Assembly (NCBI RefSeq): GCF_900129545.1
Contig: NZ_FQWB01000002.1
Location: 1-64,000 of the forward strand
DNA length: 64,000 nucleotides
DNA from: Flavobacterium fluvii
GTDB lineage: Bacteria; Bacteroidota; Bacteroidia; Flavobacteriales; Flavobacteriaceae
Direction of reading: 5' to 3'
Below the pieces are notes generated by a model. The model saw only the letters and a list, made by a program, of their open reading frames with translations. It did not search any database and was not told where the DNA came from. Shown piece after piece: positions 46,911 to 55,881 of this stretch. A program made the translations under genes and the position numbers. Numbering within the stretch: the stretch's first letter is position 1; the number at the start of each line of letters is the position of its first letter.

Positions 46911-47117
46911 TTAACTGTCCAGAAAAGAATCGGTATTGTTTTTTTTCTTGAACAATTTCAGGAGCAACATAAAACCGGCAACGGCTTCAAATGTCATTCC
47001 AATAATTAGAAAGAAACTGGTCCAATCTTTGCGTTCGTTGGTTATTTTGAATAATGCCCCTATAATGGTAAGTACGGCACCGATTAGGAATAAAACCAGG
47101 ATTTGCGAGTTTTTCAT
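46911..47117 (-). CDS. Small two-helix membrane protein resembling the GldL N-terminus
   Basis: A 68-residue protein with two membrane helices joined by a short polar loop. The pattern GAVLTIIGALFKI followed by GMTFEAVAGFMLL resembles the paired helices at the start of the gliding/T9SS motor protein GldL (GALFKI...EA). It lacks the cytoplasmic coiled-coil part of GldL. It may be a free-standing relative; no gld genes are near. Confidence 0.65.
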   Translation of the reverse strand: MKNSQILVLFLIGAVLTIIGALFKITNERKDWTSFFLIIGMTFEAVAGFMLLLKLFKKKNNTDSFLDS

Positions 47118-47159
47118 AAGATTGGTATTTTATTGGAGCTGCAAATATAAAAAACACTT

Positions 47160-48305
47160 TTATGCTTTTTGTATGGATTGTGTTTTTTCGTAATTGATAT
47201 TTCTTTCTTTCAAATACTTTAAAATGTACTCGAAACAAGATTCGTGTTTTCCAATTAATTCGGGAGGAAAAATTCCTTTTTCGGTAAACAAGCCTTCCAA
47301 AAACAGATTGGCTACCGCCGTTGCAGTGTATCCAGTAGTTCTCGCCATCGATGAGGTTTGCGTTTCGGGACAATATTCATCGTATAAATTATACACGATT
47401 TCTTCGGTTTCTCCTTTTTTATTTGTTCCTTTTAACGTGACGCGCATTATGGTCAGTTCTTCTTCGGTTTCTCCCAATTTCCATTCGTTGAAAAGAATTT
47501 TGCTGGTAAAATCAATCGGTGAAATTTCAGTCCCATTTATCATTATTCCCTTTTCGTTAAAGAATCCACTGTCCTTCAAAACTCTCACATATTCGACGTG
47601 GCCAGGATATCGCAATGTTTTTTCTTTCATATTCCTGATGTGCGGCATCGTAAATAATATAGAACGTAATCCATCAGAATTGAAAGATTCCAATGTTCCT
47701 ACTTTATCAAAATCTACCAATTCACAATCAGTCAATGCTTCGCGAATGATGATGTTCCCGTTTTCAACATAACGCGCAGGTCTTGTATATTCTTCGATTA
47801 CGTCTATTGGCGAGAAAGGTGCTTTGTAATTGAAAGGCCATTTTTTGACCTTTGGCAAACCGCCCACCAAGGTTTCGAAATCGGTCAGTTTCAGTTTTTC
47901 ATTATGATAACCCAATATGATATTGTGCATTCCGGGTGCAACACCACAATCAACAATGGCGGTTACACCTTTTGTTTTTGCAAGTGCATCCAATTCGAGT
48001 GCGTTTTCAGGGAAAAAGGAGATATCAACCACATTTTTTTCGGCTTCGATAACGGTTTTTATTGTTTCAAATCCAATAAATCCGGGAACTGCACAAACCA
48101 CTAAATCAAAAGCTGCAAGAACAGATTGAAGCTTTATTTTATCGCAAACGTCCAATGGCAAGATTGTGATTGCTTGGTGTTTATTTTTTACGTGCTCCAA
48201 TCGCTGGTTGCTAAAATCTGCCAGGGTTACAGCATATTCTCTTGATAAATCCACAGCCATTGCACTGCCTACCATTCCCGCTCCTAAAACTATTATGTTG
48301 GCCAT
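47160..48305 (-). CDS. Saccharopine dehydrogenase-family oxidoreductase
   Basis: A 381-residue NAD(P)-dependent enzyme. The Rossmann start is MANIIVLGAGMVGSAMAVDL, followed by CAVPGFIGFETIK and DCGVAPGMHNII, with a saccharopine dehydrogenase C-terminal domain. The frame opens at a TTG (48329), but the ATG at 48305 starts the Rossmann strand. Family members include lysine-catabolic dehydrogenases; the substrate here is not determined. Confidence 0.85.
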   Translation of the reverse strand: MANIIVLGAGMVGSAMAVDLSREYAVTLADFSNQRLEHVKNKHQAITILPLDVCDKIKLQSVLAAFDLVVCAVPGFIGFETIKTVIEAEKNVVDISFFPENALELDALAKTKGVTAIVDCGVAPGMHNIILGYHNEKLKLTDFETLVGGLPKVKKWPFNYKAPFSPIDVIEEYTRPARYVENGNIIIREALTDCELVDFDKVGTLESFNSDGLRSILFTMPHIRNMKEKTLRYPGHVEYVRVLKDSGFFNEKGIMINGTEISPIDFTSKILFNEWKLGETEEELTIMRVTLKGTNKKGETEEIVYNLYDEYCPETQTSSMARTTGYTATAVANLFLEGLFTEKGIFPPELIGKHESCFEYILKYLKERNINYEKTQSIQKA

Positions 48306-48397
48306 AATTACAATTTGATGGGTTTGCAATATAAATTTAAAGCTAAGATAGTGTTTCAGACCAATCCAAGATAAATTTATGCAATGATATTTTAAAC

Positions 48398-48434
48398 AAA
48401 AAGACCCATGAAGTAAAATTTCAAGGGTCTTTTT
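48398..48434. terminator. Terminator after the outer membrane protein gene
   Basis: An AAAAAGACCC/GGGTCTTTTT stem (48398-48407 with 48425-48434). On the minus strand it follows the gene ending at 48479 and is flanked by A/T tracts. Confidence 0.8.
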
Positions 48435-48478
48435 CGGAAACTAATGGGTTGCAAATTCAACCTTGTTAAATATGTTTA

Positions 48479-50917
48479 TTATCCAGGGAATTCTCCTCCG
48501 CCATCTTCATTTTTAGGCTGTGGATTCTTTTCTTTTTCCCCTTTTGGTTTGTTGAAACGATAGGTGAATGATAAATTGAATTGACGTTTACGGAATTGCA
48601 TTTCACTGTAGGATGTTTGATGCTCAAGATACGTATAAGATCTCATCACTCTCGTGTTGAAAATATCACTAATATTGAATGCTATTGTTGATTTGTCTTT
48701 TAGCACATCTTTACTGAAAGCGGTATTCATGCCAAACTGTCCCAAACTTTTACCTTGTGCGGTTTTTTGTTCTCCATTGTAGTTGGCATTCAACTGCCAG
48801 TCAATTTTGTATGGCAAAGTTAGTTTTGAACTAATTCTAGCAGACCAAGTATTGGCTTGGTTGTCAAGATTTTGAACTATAAGTTCGCCTTGCGTATCCG
48901 TGTAGCTGTGTTCTCCGATTGTTTTTACATTATACAAATTGAAATTACTGTTTACTCTCCATATTTTGAATGGGTTGTAATTTAATGTAAATTCAAAACC
49001 AAATTTTTGTTCTTTTCCCAAGTTTATTGGTTGGCTTTTAATAACCGGAACTCCATTTACTTCATCACCCGTAGGAGATCTCACAAAACTGAAAACATCT
49101 TTGGTGTCTTCAAAATAAGCCGAAGTATTGAATGTTACTTTTTCCCAACGTTTGATAAAACCAAAATCAAATTTGTTGGTTAGAGATGGGTCCAAGTCAG
49201 GATTCCCTTGAAAAATATTGACATTACTTGCATAATTTACCGCAGGGTTCATAAAACGGCCTCTTGGTCTTGTTAAACGTTTGCTGTAGCTTGTAGTAAT
49301 GTTACTTTGATCTGAAATTTCATAACTAACAAAGGCACTCGGGAAAAAGTTGTTGTACTTTTTAGTATTGAAATCGTTGTTGTCCAATAAGTTTACTTGG
49401 ACATTGGTGTCTTCCCAACGTAACCCAAATAAATAAGAGAATTTATTTTTTTTGAAACCATACTGCGTATAAAGAGCGTTGATGTTTTCTTTGTACACTA
49501 AAGTATTTGATAAATTATCGATTCTTATGCCTTGGTCGTCAAGAACGTAATATTGATTGTTCAAGTCACCAAAATTTCCTTTGTATCCTGCTTCAAACTG
49601 ACTTCCTTCTCCTATTGGAAGAACATAATCGGCCTGTATTTGTGCTTGCTTTTGAACCTGGTTATTTAAGGTATTGTTAAAATTGTTGGAACCCGTAATA
49701 ATACTTTGGTTATCATCCGTATTTCTTGAAATAGAACCATCAACTGTAAGTTTGTGTCCTTTGTCGTCGAAGTTTTTGATTAAATTTGAAGTATATTCAA
49801 TATTTTCACCGCCATTTTCCCCTGTACCCAAGCGGTAAGTTGAACCCGTGAAATTATGGGCAGCATCAAAATTATTATATTTGATTAAATCATTGTTTTC
49901 GCCACTATCCTTTTGGTAATTGATGGCATTTGTCCAAAAAGTATTTGGAGCGACTGTCCATTCAAGACCAGCTCTTCCATTGAAACCTTCTCTGGATCTC
50001 TCGGTCTCGCGATCTTCGTCCAAAAAGTTTTTGATGGAACCGTCATCATTGAAATATTGAGAATTAGTTTTACCGCCGCCTTCATTTGTTCTGTGGTTGT
50101 AACCAGCAGTTGTAAAGTAGTTAAGTTTTTCGGTTTTATAATTCAGGTTGGCAGTTAAACCATACGTTTCGGGAATACCTGCCGAAGCTATGAATGTTCC
50201 GTTAAAACCTTGATTTTTACCTTTTTTAAGAATGATGTTGATTAATCCAGAACCACCTTCCGCATCATATCGCGCCGATGGATTGGTAATAACTTCCACT
50301 TTATCAATGGCATCAGCAGGAAGTTGTCTTAAAGCTTCTGCAATATTTACCGCATAGGATGGTCTTCCGTCAATTAAAATTCGGATGTTGTCGCTTCCTC
50401 TCAAGCTTACATTTCCTTCGGTGTCAACAGAAACGGAAGGAACGTTGTCCAGAACATCACTTACCGTTCCGCCTTTTACCATCATGTCTTGGCCGACACT
50501 GTATACTTTTTTGTCCAATTTGATTTCTACCGAAGATTTTTCGGCACGAACAACTACTTCGTTCAATTGTGAAGCATCTTCCTCTAAGGCGATTTGCCCC
50601 AAATTGGTACTTTTTTGAAGATCCTTCGCTTTGATTGTAATGGGCTTAAATGAGATAAATTCTATTTTAATATCATAAATACCCGGAGTTACGTCAATAT
50701 CAAATTCTCCTTTTGGATTTGTGATTCCACCAGCGATTGATTTTGGGGATGTTGGATTTGTAATAGTGATAGTGGCATATTCCAATGGGTTTTTGCTCAC
50801 TTTTTCAATCACTTTTCCAGTAATTTTTATTCTGGCAGCTTGAGGTCTTCCCTGTGAAAAGCCTAAAAATGATATAATAAGCAGAAGGAATACAAGAACG
50901 GATTTTAATTTTTTCAT
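48479..50917 (-). CDS. TonB-dependent-receptor-like outer membrane beta-barrel protein
   Basis: An 812-residue protein. A signal peptide (KSVLVFLLLIISFLGFSQG) is followed by a carboxypeptidase-regulatory-like beta-sandwich domain (about 30-110, ITGKVIEKVSKNPLEYATITI), a TonB plug domain (about 115-220, SDVLDNVPSVSVDTEGNVSL) and an outer-membrane barrel. It ends LSFTYRF then a charged KPKGEKEKNPQPKN tail rich in Gly. This is the OMP_b-brl_3 type common in Flavobacteria; ligand unknown. No SusD partner is adjacent, so it is not a typical polysaccharide-utilisation pair. Confidence 0.9.
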   Translation of the reverse strand: MKKLKSVLVFLLLIISFLGFSQGRPQAARIKITGKVIEKVSKNPLEYATITITNPTSPKSIAGGITNPKGEFDIDVTPGIYDIKIEFISFKPITIKAKDLQKSTNLGQIALEEDASQLNEVVVRAEKSSVEIKLDKKVYSVGQDMMVKGGTVSDVLDNVPSVSVDTEGNVSLRGSDNIRILIDGRPSYAVNIAEALRQLPADAIDKVEVITNPSARYDAEGGSGLINIILKKGKNQGFNGTFIASAGIPETYGLTANLNYKTEKLNYFTTAGYNHRTNEGGGKTNSQYFNDDGSIKNFLDEDRETERSREGFNGRAGLEWTVAPNTFWTNAINYQKDSGENNDLIKYNNFDAAHNFTGSTYRLGTGENGGENIEYTSNLIKNFDDKGHKLTVDGSISRNTDDNQSIITGSNNFNNTLNNQVQKQAQIQADYVLPIGEGSQFEAGYKGNFGDLNNQYYVLDDQGIRIDNLSNTLVYKENINALYTQYGFKKNKFSYLFGLRWEDTNVQVNLLDNNDFNTKKYNNFFPSAFVSYEISDQSNITTSYSKRLTRPRGRFMNPAVNYASNVNIFQGNPDLDPSLTNKFDFGFIKRWEKVTFNTSAYFEDTKDVFSFVRSPTGDEVNGVPVIKSQPINLGKEQKFGFEFTLNYNPFKIWRVNSNFNLYNVKTIGEHSYTDTQGELIVQNLDNQANTWSARISSKLTLPYKIDWQLNANYNGEQKTAQGKSLGQFGMNTAFSKDVLKDKSTIAFNISDIFNTRVMRSYTYLEHQTSYSEMQFRKRQFNLSFTYRFNKPKGEKEKNPQPKNEDGGGEFPG

Positions 50918-51015
50918 TGATTTAAAATAATAGTTTTGATAAGGTAAGATTGCAAAAGCAGCCTTTGGTTTAAACCTTGAATCATAAAAAACTGTTAAAG
51001 TGCAATAAAATGTAC

Positions 51016-51357
51016 TTACAGGATAACTGCGGCGCTCTCTAAAGGCCTCGCAATTACGGCTTTGTTTCCGTTGATGACAATGGGTCTTTCGATGAGAGTC
51101 GGATTCGAAATCATGGCTTGAATAATTTCTTCATCGTTCAATACTTTGTCCTTGAAATTTTCTATCCAAATTTTCTCTTTTCGACGCACTAATTCAATGG
51201 GTTTTATGCCCAATTTCTCTATAATTCCCTTTAATTCTTCATAAGTGGGAATGTTTTCAAGGTATTTGACAATTTCATATTCTTGTCCTGTTTCTTCAAG
51301 AAAAGCAAGACATTCCCTGGATTTTGTGCAGCGAGGATTGTGATAAATTTGGATCAT
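51016..51357 (-). CDS. ArsC/Spx-family arsenate reductase-like protein
   Basis: A 113-residue thioredoxin-fold protein of the ArsC/YffB family. The catalytic cysteine is C10 in HNPRCTKSRE, and the arginine of the NPTLIERPIVI segment is conserved. Glutaredoxin-coupled arsenate reduction is the family activity, though many members lack it. No ars genes are near. Confidence 0.85.
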   Translation of the reverse strand: MIQIYHNPRCTKSRECLAFLEETGQEYEIVKYLENIPTYEELKGIIEKLGIKPIELVRRKEKIWIENFKDKVLNDEEIIQAMISNPTLIERPIVINGNKAVIARPLESAAVIL

Positions 51358-51470
51358 TAAAAAAGTGATTTATTTTCTGCAAAGTAATCGAATATAAACG
51401 AAAAAATAAGTTAATTTCGGGCAAAATATGGAGGCAGTGAATGGCCAACAATTAATTCAATATCATTAAA

Positions 51471-52388
51471 ATGTTTATAGCTCAAGCTTATAAAGGAAAT
51501 AATACTTGGTGGCGTGTCTTGATTACGACAATATTGACAGCGGGAGTGTTTATAATCAACTTTATCATGTATTTCTTGATGTCCAAAGAAGACTTGGATA
51601 AAGTGTATCAAAAGATGAATGAATTCCCGAATAATTTGTCGCTTTTAATGAACTTGTTGCCTTTTGTTTTTCTTTTGGCATTGTTGTTTTTGCTGGTTCG
51701 TGGACTTCATGAAAGGAGCATACTTTCGTTGACAACCTCAAGGGAAAAAGTCGATTATAAAAAAATCCTGTTTTCTTTTGGCTTGGTGGTTTTTATGACC
51801 ATTGCCGGTTTTGTTGTCTCTTATGCTGTCGATAATTCCTCTATTTTATGGAATTTCAATCCGTTGAAATTTGCAATTTTGTTTCTCATCAGTATCCTGT
51901 TGTTTCCGTTTCAAATTGGTTTTGAAGAATACTTGTTTCGGGGTTATTTGATGCAACAAATTGGAATTATAGCCAAGAATCGATGGTTTCCATTGCTGGT
52001 GACTTCCGTGCTGTTTGGAGTTTTTCACAGCGCCAATCCCGAAGTGGCCAAAATGGGTTTCGGTGTCATGTTTTTTTACATTGGAACCGGTTTTTTATTG
52101 GGCATAATGACCTTGATGGACGAAAGTCTGGAACTGGCATTGGGTTTTCATTTGGGAAATAATCTAATGGCCGCTTTATTAATCACCTCCGATTTTTCGG
52201 CAATACACACCGATGCCGTTTTTAGATATTCGGGAGTTGAAAACCCTGTTGATATGTTAAACGAAATGATTGTTTCGATTGTAATTGTCTATCCGATTAT
52301 CTTATTTATCTTTGTTAAAAAGTATAATTGGACTAACTGGGGAGCAAAGCTTACAGGCAAAATAGAAATTTCAAATACACACAAATAA
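51471..52388 (+). CDS. CPBP-family intramembrane glutamic protease
   Basis: A 305-residue membrane protein with about eight helices. The ABI/CPBP active-site motifs are intact: FEEYLFRGYL (EExxxR), a histidine in LFGVFHSANPE and a later FHLGNNLM. It is close to menE (26 bp), probably one unit. Confidence 0.87.
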   Translation: MFIAQAYKGNNTWWRVLITTILTAGVFIINFIMYFLMSKEDLDKVYQKMNEFPNNLSLLMNLLPFVFLLALLFLLVRGLHERSILSLTTSREKVDYKKILFSFGLVVFMTIAGFVVSYAVDNSSILWNFNPLKFAILFLISILLFPFQIGFEEYLFRGYLMQQIGIIAKNRWFPLLVTSVLFGVFHSANPEVAKMGFGVMFFYIGTGFLLGIMTLMDESLELALGFHLGNNLMAALLITSDFSAIHTDAVFRYSGVENPVDMLNEMIVSIVIVYPIILFIFVKKYNWTNWGAKLTGKIEISNTHK

Positions 52389-52413
52389 ATTAAATACAAC
52401 ACAACACAACAAA

Positions 52414-53472
52414 ATGAATAGATCAATAACTTACAAAAACATACACAACCGTTTTAAATTGAATGGTTATCACATCAGCCTTGACGAAATGTTCTATGTG
52501 GCCTATTGTTTCATCAAGGAAGGTCAACCTTTTGAGCAACATATTGGAAACTTTTTATTGGATTGGTTTGACGAGAAATCCTATATCGAATTGAGTACAT
52601 CAGGAACTACGGGAACTCCAAAAGTGATTAAAATCGAAAAACAAGCCATGTTGGATTCAGCATTGGCAACGGGAGATTTCTTTGGATTGAAGCCGGGAGA
52701 CACCATGTTGCATTGTTTGCCAACCAATTATGTGGCTGGAAAAATGATGTTTGTTCGCTCTTTCATTTTAGGATTGGAGATGAAATTTGTGGAGCCTAAT
52801 TCTGACCCATTGAAAACCATTGATGAAGAATTTGATTTTTGTGCCATGGTGCCTTTGCAAGCCAAAAATTCCTTGGAAAAACTGAAAGCCGGAAAGATTA
52901 AAAAATTAATCATTGGTGGTGTAAAAGTTCATAAAGCCTTGGAGCAAGAATTGGTGAAATTGCCAATGGAAATTTATGAAACATACGGTATGACCGAAAC
53001 CATCACGCATATTGCAGCCAAAAAAATCGGAGAGAGCGCCTTTACGGTTTTGCCAAACGTGAAAATTTACACGGATGAAAGGAAATGTCTAGTCATCAAA
53101 GCCAAAAACATCAGCAAGAATGAAATCGTGACCAATGACATTGTTAATTTAGTTTCTGACAAAAAATTTAGTTGGGAAGGAAGACATGACAACATCATCA
53201 ACAGTGGCGGCGTTAAATTGATGCCGGAACGAATTGAGGACAAACTTTCTACGCTGATTCCAAGACGTTATTTCGTTTCTGGACAACCGGACGAAACGCT
53301 TGGACAAAAAGTAGTTCTTTATGTTGAAGGAGAGCCTTTGGTAATTGAAGATTCGGTTTTTGCTGTTTTGGACAAATTCGAAAAACCGAAAGAGATTGTT
53401 TTTATTCCAAAGTTCAACGAAACAGCCACCGGAAAAATTATGAGAACAGAAAGTATGTCGTCTGTCGAATAG
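52414..53472 (+). CDS. menE: O-succinylbenzoate-CoA ligase-like AMP-binding enzyme
   Basis: A 352-residue adenylate-forming enzyme, shorter than a typical acyl-CoA synthetase, as in Bacteroidota MenE. Signatures are TSGTTGTPKVIK, YETYGMTETITHIA, and a C-terminal domain with ATGKIMR (catalytic lysine). It activates o-succinylbenzoate for menaquinone synthesis, and menaquinone would be the acceptor of the complex I encoded in the window. Other men genes are not in view. Confidence 0.88.
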   Translation: MNRSITYKNIHNRFKLNGYHISLDEMFYVAYCFIKEGQPFEQHIGNFLLDWFDEKSYIELSTSGTTGTPKVIKIEKQAMLDSALATGDFFGLKPGDTMLHCLPTNYVAGKMMFVRSFILGLEMKFVEPNSDPLKTIDEEFDFCAMVPLQAKNSLEKLKAGKIKKLIIGGVKVHKALEQELVKLPMEIYETYGMTETITHIAAKKIGESAFTVLPNVKIYTDERKCLVIKAKNISKNEIVTNDIVNLVSDKKFSWEGRHDNIINSGGVKLMPERIEDKLSTLIPRRYFVSGQPDETLGQKVVLYVEGEPLVIEDSVFAVLDKFEKPKEIVFIPKFNETATGKIMRTESMSSVE

Positions 53473-53497
53473 ATGAATGATGGTATCGAGCATAAAT

Positions 53498-53532
53498 AAA
53501 AAAGGGAGAAATTTTAAATTTCTCCCTTTTTT
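53498..53532. terminator. Terminator after menE
   Basis: Perfect 17-bp stem (53498-53514 with 53516-53532), A- and T-tracts at the ends; the innermost pairs probably open to make a loop. Lies between convergent genes. Confidence 0.9.
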
Positions 53533-53541
53533 ATTTGGGGT

Positions 53542-53973
53542 TTATTCCTGCATTTTAAAAAAATAATCCGCCGAATTTTTGCCGCTTCCATAAATCAAAA
53601 AAGCAATGCAGATAATGAGTGTAACCAAGGACAACAGTAAGTTTTGAGAATGCATTTCTCCCATAAAATTGATGATGACGGCTCCAACTAAAATTGGTAA
53701 TTGTGTAATAATTGCCCATCTGGTGAGCAATCCGAAAAAAATCAAGATACCTCCAAGAAAATGTGCCGAAGCAATATAATGAACGATAAACATACCGTAC
53801 ATACCACTACTTGCTTTGTCAAAGGGAGATATTAAGTCTACTAAATATTGAATGTTTGTGATAAACGTGACACCTTTCCAGAACAAAAAAACTCCAAGTG
53901 CCATTCGAACTAAATCTACCCAAAAATAAGTGTGCGCATTGGCCCATTTATTCATGCTTTTTACGTTGTTCAT
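53542..53973 (-). CDS. DoxX family membrane protein
   Basis: A 143-residue four-helix protein: VDLVRMALGVFLFWKGVTF, then helices around SGMYGMFIVHYIASAHFLGG, LLTRWAIITQLPILVGAVII and LLSLVTLIICIAFLIYGSG. The family is linked to redox and membrane stress, without a firm biochemical role. Single gene. Confidence 0.85.
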   Translation of the reverse strand: MNNVKSMNKWANAHTYFWVDLVRMALGVFLFWKGVTFITNIQYLVDLISPFDKASSGMYGMFIVHYIASAHFLGGILIFFGLLTRWAIITQLPILVGAVIINFMGEMHSQNLLLSLVTLIICIAFLIYGSGKNSADYFFKMQE

Positions 53974-54063
53974 AATACATTAGTTTTAAAAGTGATACAC
54001 TAAGTTACTAATTTTTAACGTAATAAACACGAATAAAGTGTTGAAATCTGTAAAAGTTGAAAA

Positions 54064-55689
54064 CTAAACTTGAATTACGCCCAAATTAAATTTCTTTTCA
54101 ATAGGCGAATGGTTGGCTGCTTCAATTCCCATCGAAATCCAGGTTCTGGTGTCCAAAGGATCGATGATGGCATCTGTCCAAAGTCTTGAAGCGGAATAAT
54201 AGGGAGAAACTTGTTCGTCATATCGTGCTTTTATTTTGTCGAACAATTCCTTTTCTTTTTCTTCATCCACGATTTCTCCTTTGGCTTTAAGCGAAGAAGC
54301 TTCAATTTGTGCCAATACTTTTGCGGCCTGGGTTCCACCCATAACGGCGAGTTCGGCACTTGGCCAAGCCACTATTAATCTAGGATCATAAGCCTTTCCA
54401 CACATGGCATAATTTCCTGCTCCATACGAATTTCCAATAATTATGGTGAATTTTGGCACCACCGAATTAGAAACGGCATTCACCATTTTGGCACCGTCTT
54501 TTATGATTCCACCGTGTTCCGATTTGGAACCCACCATAAATCCGGTGACGTCTTGCAGGAAAACCAAGGGGATTTTCTTTTGGTTGCAATTGGCAATAAA
54601 ACGAGTGGCTTTGTCCGCAGAATCGGAATAGATGACACCTCCGAATTGCATTTCACCATTCTTTGTTTTTACCACTTTGCGTTGGTTGGCAACAATTCCC
54701 ACTGCCCAGCCGTCAATTCTGGCATAACCCGTGATGATGGTTTGCCCGTAGCCGTCTTTGTAGGCTTCAAATTCGGAATTATCCACCAAGCGATGAATGA
54801 TTTCCATCATGTCGTATTGCTCGTTTCGAGCTTTTGGCAAAATGCCGTAAATATCTTTTTCTGCCAAAGCGGGTTTTTCTGCCTTGATTCGGCTAAATCC
54901 AGCTTTGTCATAATCACCAATTTTGTCGACTATGTTTTTTATTTTGTCTAGCGCCTCTTTGTCGTCTTTGGCTTTGTAATCGGTAACTCCCGAAATTTCG
55001 CAATGTGTTGTTGCTCCGCCCAAGGTTTCGTTGTCGATGCTTTCGCCAATGGCGGCTTTGACCAAATAACTCCCCGCAAGGAAAATACTCCCGGTTTTGT
55101 CCACTATCAAAGCTTCGTCGCTCATAATGGGGAGATAAGCACCACCAGCCACGCAACTTCCCATAACAGCCGAAATTTGGGTAATTCCCATACTGCTCAT
55201 CAAGGCATTGTTCCTGAATATGCGACCAAAATGTTCTTTATCCGGGAAAATTTCGTCCTGCAAAGGCAAATAAACGCCGGCCGAATCCACCAAATAAATG
55301 ATGGGCAATCTATTTTCCATCGCAATTTCTTGCGCTCTCAGGTTTTTCTTGGCCGTAATCGGAAACCAGGCACCCGCTTTTACGGTGGCATCATTGGCAA
55401 CGACAATACATTGTTTTCCTTTGATGTATCCTATTTTTATAATAACACCACCCGATGGACAACCACCATGTTCTTTATACATTCCTTTTCCAACAAAAGC
55501 GCCTATTTCAATAGATTTTCCATTGTCAAGCAAATAATCGATACGTTCTCGCGCCGTCATTTTGCCTTCGGAATGTAATTTTTGGATGCGTTTTTCGCCT
55601 CCACCCAGTTTTATTTTGGAAAATTTTTGACGTAAGTCAGAAAGAAGTAGTTTATTGTGGTCTTCGTTTTTATTGAAGTTCAGGTCCAT
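54064..55689 (-). CDS. Acyl-CoA carboxylase beta subunit (methylcrotonoyl-CoA carboxylase type)
   Basis: A 541-residue carboxyltransferase subunit with two crotonase-like halves. It contains MTARERIDYLLD, HGGCPSGGVII, MGSCVAGGAYLP and VFLQDVTGFMVGSKSEHGGI, and its length is typical of the MCC/geranyl-CoA beta group. It transfers CO2 from carboxybiotin to an acyl-CoA. The biotin carboxylase/carrier alpha subunit is not adjacent, so partner and substrate remain open. Confidence 0.9.
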   Translation of the reverse strand: MDLNFNKNEDHNKLLLSDLRQKFSKIKLGGGEKRIQKLHSEGKMTARERIDYLLDNGKSIEIGAFVGKGMYKEHGGCPSGGVIIKIGYIKGKQCIVVANDATVKAGAWFPITAKKNLRAQEIAMENRLPIIYLVDSAGVYLPLQDEIFPDKEHFGRIFRNNALMSSMGITQISAVMGSCVAGGAYLPIMSDEALIVDKTGSIFLAGSYLVKAAIGESIDNETLGGATTHCEISGVTDYKAKDDKEALDKIKNIVDKIGDYDKAGFSRIKAEKPALAEKDIYGILPKARNEQYDMMEIIHRLVDNSEFEAYKDGYGQTIITGYARIDGWAVGIVANQRKVVKTKNGEMQFGGVIYSDSADKATRFIANCNQKKIPLVFLQDVTGFMVGSKSEHGGIIKDGAKMVNAVSNSVVPKFTIIIGNSYGAGNYAMCGKAYDPRLIVAWPSAELAVMGGTQAAKVLAQIEASSLKAKGEIVDEEKEKELFDKIKARYDEQVSPYYSASRLWTDAIIDPLDTRTWISMGIEAANHSPIEKKFNLGVIQV

Positions 55690-55800
55690 AATGAAATTGT
55701 GTTGGTCTAAAAATAGAGACCGCTAAATTACGAAAATTCATTAACACCTTCCTAAAATTATCAAGGGAAACCGATTGTGGTCCTTTTTTTTTAAAAATAA

Positions 55801-55856
55801 ACACAGATTCCACAAATTTGCACAAATTAATTCGTGTAAATATGTGGAATCTGTGT
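55801..55856. repeat. Palindromic repeat between lpxD and the carboxylase gene
   Basis: Perfect 14-bp outer arms (55801-55814 with 55843-55856) enclose a further imperfect pairing, making one long hairpin. The wording (ACACAGATTCCAC, TTCGTG) resembles the AATCTGTGTAAATCC stretch near 26895 and filler common in flavobacterial intergenic DNA. Could also end transcripts. Confidence 0.75.
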
Positions 55857-55881
55857 TATGCTGTTTGTGTGTTTTTGTTTT

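Noticed and set aside
54064..55689. Propionyl-CoA or acetyl-CoA carboxylase as the definite identity
   Set aside because: Motifs place it in the acyl-CoA carboxylase beta family and length favours the methylcrotonoyl type, but without the alpha subunit the substrate cannot be fixed.
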